18,802 nucleotides of DNA from Myxococcales bacterium (lineage in GTDB: Bacteria > Myxococcota_C > UBA6777), in NCBI GenBank assembly GCA_027005175.1, contig JALTMC010000346.1:1-18802 (forward strand), given 5' to 3'. Shown here one piece after another: positions 14,856-18,802 of the stretch (the stretch's first letter is position 1; each line of letters opens with the position of its first letter). The position numbers and the translations under genes were made by a program. The notes below the pieces were generated by a model. It had not been told where the DNA came from. It made no database searches and saw only the letters and a program-made list of their open reading frames with translations.

Positions 14856-15866
14856 ATGCGCTTTGGTGCTCCATATTTTTTGCCGTGGTTGGTCCTTGTG
14901 GTCGTATTGGCCTGGTTGTTGTGGTTGTACCGTCGATGGCAGTCACAAACACTACAAGCTTGGGCATCTCCACGCTTTCGAACGCTCTGGAAAGTGCGGC
15001 CCTCGCGGTGGTATATCTTGTGGAGCGACGGAGTCTTATGTCTGGGTGTTGCCCTGCTTTTGTTTGCATTGGCTCGACCACAGTGGGGTTGGACGCAGGG
15101 GCAGATCAAACAACGTGGCATGGAGCTTGTGGTGATTCTCGATGTTTCACCGTCCATGTACTTGACAGATGTGCGCCCCACACGCTGGCACCGGGCAGTG
15201 TTTGCACTGCATGCCTTTGCTGAGCAATTCTCAGGAGTTCGGATAGCGCTGGTGGCCTTTGACGGTGAAGCCGGACTACAGTCGCCCTTTACCGATGATA
15301 TAGCTGCGTTGCGTGAGCTGGCCTGGTACAGCAGACCGGGTCTGTTTCCTGCCCAAGGCCGAGGACTGGCTGCCGCCCTTGCTCTGGCCCGACAACAACT
15401 CCAGTCCCGCAAACGAATGCACGACGCTGGAGCAGTGGTGGTATTAACGGACGGTCAAGCCAATCACACAGAGACAACCATACAAGAGGCCCAGCAACTC
15501 AAACAAAGCAAGATCTCTTTCTATGTGGTGGGTGTGGGTGGCTTAAAGCCACCCTCTCGCAGTCGTGGAAAGCCCCCTTCTCCAAGAGGAGCACAGCCCC
15601 CCTGGCTACGACGTAGCACGCGCAGTCTACCATCCTGGCGACCGTTGAACACTGCGCCATTGCGGCAGGTCGCAAAAGCAGGAGACGGGTCTTACTGGTC
15701 TCTCACAACCATGGGGAGAGGCTTGCTCCAAGTTCGACAAGCTCTTTATAAAATGCAACGCACAGAACGAGCCCGACGACAACGTAAGAAACCAAGAGAG
15801 AGATACCCAGTGATCTTGGGCCTGGCAGCTCTATGCTTTGCCCTTCACAGGATCTTGCAAGCCTAA
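14856..15866 (+). CDS. batB: BatB-like von Willebrand factor A membrane protein with altered metal site
   Basis: 336 aa. ATG 14856 is preferred over ATG 14850 because GGAA (14846-14849) lies 6 nt upstream. N-terminal helices at about 7-24 and 54-72 are followed by a VWA domain (about 88-300) with D96-V-S98-P-S100 and VLTDGQ (D199). The third metal ligand, a Thr aligned with T168 of the preceding gene, is missing: the segment reads PAQGRGLAAAL (165-175). A long basic Pro/Ser/Arg insert (about 230-262) interrupts the domain before 'TAPLRQVAKAGDGSY'. A final hydrophobic helix lies at about 317-332. Normally this protein partners BatA. The altered site suggests metal-independent or weakened ligand binding (inference). 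No TPR domain is attached. Confidence 0.82.
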   Translation: MRFGAPYFLPWLVLVVVLAWLLWLYRRWQSQTLQAWASPRFRTLWKVRPSRWYILWSDGVLCLGVALLLFALARPQWGWTQGQIKQRGMELVVILDVSPSMYLTDVRPTRWHRAVFALHAFAEQFSGVRIALVAFDGEAGLQSPFTDDIAALRELAWYSRPGLFPAQGRGLAAALALARQQLQSRKRMHDAGAVVVLTDGQANHTETTIQEAQQLKQSKISFYVVGVGGLKPPSRSRGKPPSPRGAQPPWLRRSTRSLPSWRPLNTAPLRQVAKAGDGSYWSLTTMGRGLLQVRQALYKMQRTERARRQRKKPRERYPVILGLAALCFALHRILQA

Positions 15867-16041
15867 CCCATGATTGTAACCAGCATCGATGATGGATCAG
15901 ACTCGATAAAAAAAGCAAAAACATTCAAGCAAAACCAACCATTTCATTACAATGGATCGTTACAGCTCCATAGAGTTGGGTGTGAAAGCAGAAACTTGTA
16001 GGAATGATCCCGAATGTTCGTGAATGATTTAGGTTGGCCTA

Positions 16042-16070
16042 TTCCCCGAAGTATGGGGAAGTGATTGACA
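16042..16070 (+). promoter_or_regulatory. Inverted repeat TTCCCC/GGGGAA next to a TTGACA -35-like box
   Basis: Perfect 6-bp arms at 16042-16047 and 16055-16060, with TTGACA at 16065-16070. No good -10 follows at 16-18 bp (TAGCCC at 17). It could be an operator-controlled promoter for the PA14 gene, but the -10 is poor. Confidence 0.25.
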
Positions 16071-16138
16071 TAACGTCATGAATCTGCTAGCCCGAATGAC
16101 TCATGTTGTTCATCGCGAGAGCGAGGAAAGCCTGAGCC

Positions 16139-16244
16139 AATGCGAGAAAGGACTGAATGTAGCCCACTTGCTCTCAGCACTTTCAGTAACGTTTGGTAGT
16201 TTGGCTACAATGCGAGAAAGGGCTGAATGTCGCCCACTTGCTCT
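16139..16244. repeat. Two 36-bp direct repeats
   Basis: Copies at 16139-16174 and 16209-16244 are identical except at two positions (AATGCGAGAAAGG[A/G]CTGAATGT[A/C]GCCCACTTGCTCT). They start 70 bp apart. Confidence 0.92.
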
Positions 16245-16336
16245 GGCCTCGAAGGTGTGGTCCTCCACATCGAGATACCAAAGTAGGCATGACAAAGACA
16301 CAGGCTCACGATTTTTGATGAGGCAGCCATCCACTT

Positions 16337-17899
16337 TTGAAAGGATCTCCTCTCACTTTTTTCTGGAATGATTATCCACTTTTGACGCAAGGAAAGAGAA
16401 GGTTCATGCTCCAACAGTTTGTCGATCAACTGAAGCAAAAATACCCATCCATTCAGGATATTCGTATTCCTGAAGAGAACGCCTTATCCACTGTTGTGGC
16501 CTCTGAGCAAGCAGACTCTTCAGCCACACCAGATGAAACAAAAGCGGAGCTTCCTTCGGATTCAAGTGAGGCTGTATCCGCTTCTGAAACAGAAGACAGC
16601 ACCGAGTCAAAGAAAGAATCGGAAGAGAACACCGAAGAGCAAAGAGCCTCAGAAAAAAAGAAGATGTCTGTGGAAGCCTCTGCTCTTGCTGGCCAGTCGT
16701 TCTCCCCAGTGATCATCATTCGACGGTATCAACTCAAGACAGTGACTGCCCTGTTAAGTGATATTGGGGCTTGGGCTGACGAACATCAATGTCAGATCAT
16801 ACCTGTCATTTTAACCCCCAAAGAAACGGAACAACTCCAAGGATTCCTGTTTAAGGATAGAGAACTCACTCCTGAGCAGATCGTGGAAAGTTATCGCTCC
16901 CGAGAGGGTTATCCAGCCAACGCACGTCGCCATATTGTTGTTGCGCTAGAAGAGATCCAGCGGTTACTACGCAACGTAGAGCAGGATTATCCGACCTCTG
17001 GGCAGCACGCTCTGGGCAATGGACAATACATTCAGTCTTTGTTTACCCAGCTCACGCACTGGGGTGCGACGATCTTTCACAAACCCTACTCGAATGCTCT
17101 GGACATCTGGTCATTTTTGTTAGAACAGTTTCCAGGACATCGCTCTCTATCCAGACCTGAGAACGCTCACTTCCCCTTGCGGTTGGAAGCCTTTATCCAA
17201 CGTCACAGAATGCTGGCACCTTTGGCCAGTCAGACTTTTGACAACAATGATCTGGAAATCGAAAATCTGAGCCAACCTCTCTTGTTGATGGCTCGCTCCC
17301 TTCGTATAGAAGCCACACGTCGCCTGACCTCCTTGTCAGAACGCAAACAACGCAGCCGCAAGCGATTCCTGGCAACAACTGTAAGTCTTGGCTCGATCGT
17401 CCTTGTGGCTCTCGCAGCATGGTGGTTCTTGCGCCCACCTGTTCTGGCCTCCATTAAACTCCCCAAAGGTTCCACTCCTGGTGGCATCGTAGGCAACTAC
17501 TACGGAGGTCAAAACTTTAATCGCTTCCTCAACAAACGAGCCGATCGTCAGATCAATATGTACTGGCAAAGCAGCCCCCTCCAAAAAGTACCTGCCGATT
17601 ACTTCAGTGTGCGCTGGAAAGGCTTCCTTGAAGCTCCCCATGACGGGAAGTACAGGATCTGCGCCGAATATGATGATGGCGCACAGCTACGTATCGACAA
17701 AAAGGAACTCATCAACGACTGGCGTGTCGGTGGTTCCCGAACCAAATGCAAAGTCCTTCACCTTGAAAAAGGTTGGCACTCCCTCTACATGCAAATGTTT
17801 GAAGCTCGTGGAGGTGCCATCGCAAAACTCTCTTGGGAACGCCCCAAACGTCCTGGCATCCGACCCATCCCTGCCCGCCACCTCTGCTGCACCAAATGA
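16337..17899 (+). CDS. Membrane protein with external PA14 domain
   Basis: 520 aa from TTG 16337; ATG 16406, preceded by a purine-rich AAGGAAAGAGAAGG, is a strong alternative (497 aa). I kept the longer form because residues 5-35 look folded. Residues 55-109 are an acidic Ser/Glu-rich linker. Residues 112-330 are a mixed then helical cytoplasmic region not assigned to a family. RKQRSRKR precedes one membrane helix (344-366), so the rest faces the periplasm. Residues 384-515 are a PA14 domain: 'GNYYGGQNF', 'FSVRWKGFLEAPHDGKYRICAEYDDGAQLRID' spread over 423-454, and a closing 'AKLSWERP...IPARHLCC'. PA14 domains usually bind carbohydrates. Two stretches (about 5-45 and 112-160) recall domain I of DNA polymerase III delta subunit, without nucleotide motifs; this is weak. 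Confidence 0.78.
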   Translation: MKGSPLTFFWNDYPLLTQGKRRFMLQQFVDQLKQKYPSIQDIRIPEENALSTVVASEQADSSATPDETKAELPSDSSEAVSASETEDSTESKKESEENTEEQRASEKKKMSVEASALAGQSFSPVIIIRRYQLKTVTALLSDIGAWADEHQCQIIPVILTPKETEQLQGFLFKDRELTPEQIVESYRSREGYPANARRHIVVALEEIQRLLRNVEQDYPTSGQHALGNGQYIQSLFTQLTHWGATIFHKPYSNALDIWSFLLEQFPGHRSLSRPENAHFPLRLEAFIQRHRMLAPLASQTFDNNDLEIENLSQPLLLMARSLRIEATRRLTSLSERKQRSRKRFLATTVSLGSIVLVALAAWWFLRPPVLASIKLPKGSTPGGIVGNYYGGQNFNRFLNKRADRQINMYWQSSPLQKVPADYFSVRWKGFLEAPHDGKYRICAEYDDGAQLRIDKKELINDWRVGGSRTKCKVLHLEKGWHSLYMQMFEARGGAIAKLSWERPKRPGIRPIPARHLCCTK

Positions 17900-18014
17900 C
17901 TCCTGGACGAACACATAGATTCCCCCCTACTGGGCCAACACATAGATTCCCCCCTACTGGGCCAACACATAGATTCGCCCCCTACTCCTGGGCGAATACG
18001 TAGCTTCGCCCCTG
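17900..18014. repeat. Four tandem 27-30 bp units with palindromic potential
   Basis: Units at 17900-17929, 17930-17956, 17957-17984 and 17985-18014 follow CTnCTGGGCGAACACATAGATTCGCCCCCTA with changes. The last unit forms a perfect hairpin, GGGCGAA/TTCGCCC (about 17990-18011); in the others the arms have decayed, mostly to runs of C. The reverse strand (GTAGGGG-CGAA...TTCGCCC) resembles palindromic intergenic repeats seen in many environmental genomes. Not a CRISPR: no spacers. Confidence 0.85.
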
Positions 18015-18340
18015 CCCCTGAAATTCATGATGTTTTTGGGTAGGGTCGGACAGATCTGCCCCAAAAGTGCTGGCTCCTCTCTCACGAGCTTATTGCCTCA
18101 TCCAAACGAACCCCATGGTTCGCCCTCCCGACGTCCCAACCTCCGATCGATTTTCTTGAGACTTTTATGACCCTTCGTGGGTTAAGAAGGGTGTGGTGGT
18201 TGGCAGGTAGCGCGGTATCTGATCTTGACGTTAGAATCGCGCTTTGGTAGCCTAACACCTTGAGGGGTGAGAGAATTTAAGACCATCTTATTTTATGGTA
18301 TTGGTTTCGTAGGCTGCTCGAATGGACCCCATTCTGATGG

Positions 18341-18412
18341 ACCTGAAAGGTATTCTCTGTTTCATTGGTGAGAGACAAACCTGAAAGGTATTCTTTGTTT
18401 ATGTTGGTGAGG
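18341..18412 (+). repeat. Duplicated 33-34 bp leader, second copy carrying the ribosome site
   Basis: Copies at 18341-18373 and 18379-18412 share ACCTGAAAGGTATTCTyTGTTTnnnTTGGTGAGr. The second copy runs into the Shine-Dalgarno GAGGAG (18409-18414) of the gene at 18421; the first has a similar GGTGAGAG but no start codon at the right distance. Confidence 0.82.
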
Positions 18413-18420
18413 AGATTTGT

Positions 18421-18802
18421 ATGACTGCCAGATTGTCACATTCATGGTTTCGATGGACTCTTTTTTTTGGTCTATATGCTTGGCTGGGTGCAGTTGCATG
18501 TGGTGGCCCTGGTGTGTGTGACCCGAACAATGCTTGCCCTTCTGGGCAAACTTGTCAAAATGGCACTTGTGCTCCTTCCACAAGCACTTGCGGCAACGGC
18601 ACCTGTGAAGCAACGGAGAACTGCTCCAGTTGTACAAAGGACTGCGCCTGCAAAGCAGGGAGTTCATGCAAAGCGGCAAAGTGTGTAGCAGAGACAGGCT
18701 GCAAAGAAGACAAAGACTGCAAAACGGACGAAGCTTGCAACAAAGACGGCAAGTGTGAGTCGGGAAAAAAGCCCGGCTGCAAAGAAGACAAAGACTGTAA
18801 AA
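18421..18802 (+). CDS. Cys-rich repeat lipoprotein, N-terminal part (runs off the right edge)
   Basis: The frame stays open to the end of the window, giving 127 residues. ATG 18421 has GAGGAG at 18409-18414, spacing 6. A hydrophobic signal (about 10-26) ends in AVAC, so Cys27 is probably lipidated. Then come short Cys-rich modules: 'CDPNNACPSGQTCQNGTC', a CGNG-C-E-x2-E-x-C-x2-C-x3-DCAC module common in myxobacterial surface proteins, and a repeated GCKEDKDCK motif with DEAC-NKDG-KC (from about residue 93; the motif recurs at the window end). Such modules resemble small disulphide-rich domains of exported proteins. The function is unknown; a surface-displayed stalk or adhesin is plausible. The bulk and C-terminus lie outside the window. 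Confidence 0.85.
   Translation, partial: MTARLSHSWFRWTLFFGLYAWLGAVACGGPGVCDPNNACPSGQTCQNGTCAPSTSTCGNGTCEATENCSSCTKDCACKAGSSCKAAKCVAETGCKEDKDCKTDEACNKDGKCESGKKPGCKEDKDCK

Larger units (their letters stand above)
15867..16336. other. 470-bp intergenic region: hairpins, repeat pair, no supported gene
   Basis: After the batB-like stop codon there is an imperfect 16-bp palindrome (15880-15895) but no clear terminator. At 16042-16060 lies a perfect inverted repeat, TTCCCC-7nt-GGGGAA, just before a TTGACA. A 36-bp direct-repeat pair follows. An open frame at 16078-16371 is made mostly of repeat sequence and has no ribosome site, so it is not called. Confidence 0.65.
17900..18420. other. 521-bp intergenic region: tandem hairpin repeats, stem-loop, duplicated leader
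   Basis: Begins directly after the PA14 stop codon with a four-unit tandem repeat (17900-18014), then about 150 bp in which I see nothing. A perfect 7-bp stem, ACCCTTC/GAAGGGT (18170-18176 with 18186-18192), follows, and then a direct repeat just before the last gene. A TTGACG near 18223 has no good -10. Confidence 0.65.

Noticed and set aside
14837-15412. 191-aa - strand open frame
   Set aside because: Antisense to the batB-like gene, which has clear VWA motifs.
16078-16371. 97-aa + strand open frame in the gap before the PA14 gene
   Set aside because: Covers both copies of the 36-bp direct repeat in different frames, has no ribosome site and overlaps the PA14 gene.
17900-18014. CRISPR array
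   Set aside because: Units are directly adjacent with no unique spacers and no cas genes are nearby.

Overview
The window looks like chromosomal DNA of a deltaproteobacterial/Myxococcota-type bacterium with roughly balanced base composition. Three things suggest this. The PpiD/SurA-like tail at the left edge and the Cys-rich lipoprotein at the right edge look like myxobacterial families. One gene has the zinc-ribbon + Pro/Gly linker + GYF + membrane helix layout seen in myxobacterial gliding proteins. Many products are long, very Arg/Lys-rich cell-envelope proteins. No rRNA, tRNA, insertion sequence, phage gene or CRISPR array was found, and the species cannot be named from the sequence.

Layout from left to right. 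(1) 2-550: 3' end of a parvulin-type periplasmic foldase gene carrying an 11-unit AARK[V/P] array. (2) 551-1137: gap with two private direct-repeat families and a plausible promoter. (3) 1138-5062, + strand: a secreted 18-Cys miniprotein, a 969-aa zinc-ribbon/GYF/TPR membrane protein, and a PurE fold that has lost its active-site histidines. (4) 5201-6547, - strand: a PP2C phosphatase with a membrane helix and a PEGA domain. (5) 6768-9685, + strand: a BatD-like protein overlapping by 4 bp a fusion of two UspA domains with a DUF389 membrane domain. (6) 9953-13579, - strand: a 1208-aa lipoprotein with several sugar-binding-like domains, a zinc ribbon and a GH123/DUF4091 catalytic domain. (7) 13829-15866, + strand: two BatA/BatB-type von Willebrand factor A proteins. 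(8) 16337-17899, + strand: a membrane protein with an external PA14 domain. (9) 18421 to the right edge: start of a Cys-rich lipoprotein.

The theme is envelope building, surface carbohydrate interaction and stress or signal control. BatD-, BatA- and BatB-like genes normally sit together; here they are about 6 kb apart, with the DUF389 gene and the oppositely oriented GH123 lipoprotein between them. No MoxR ATPase or DUF58 gene is present in the window.

The most unusual large-scale pattern is in the spacers. Every gap between transcription units (551-1137, 5063-5200, 6548-6767, 9686-9952, 13580-13828, 15867-16336, 17900-18420) holds its own short direct-repeat family of 2-4 imperfect copies of about 14-44 bp, differing from gap to gap. 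Some copies run across a stop codon, a start codon or a Shine-Dalgarno site. The short spacers inside operons have none.
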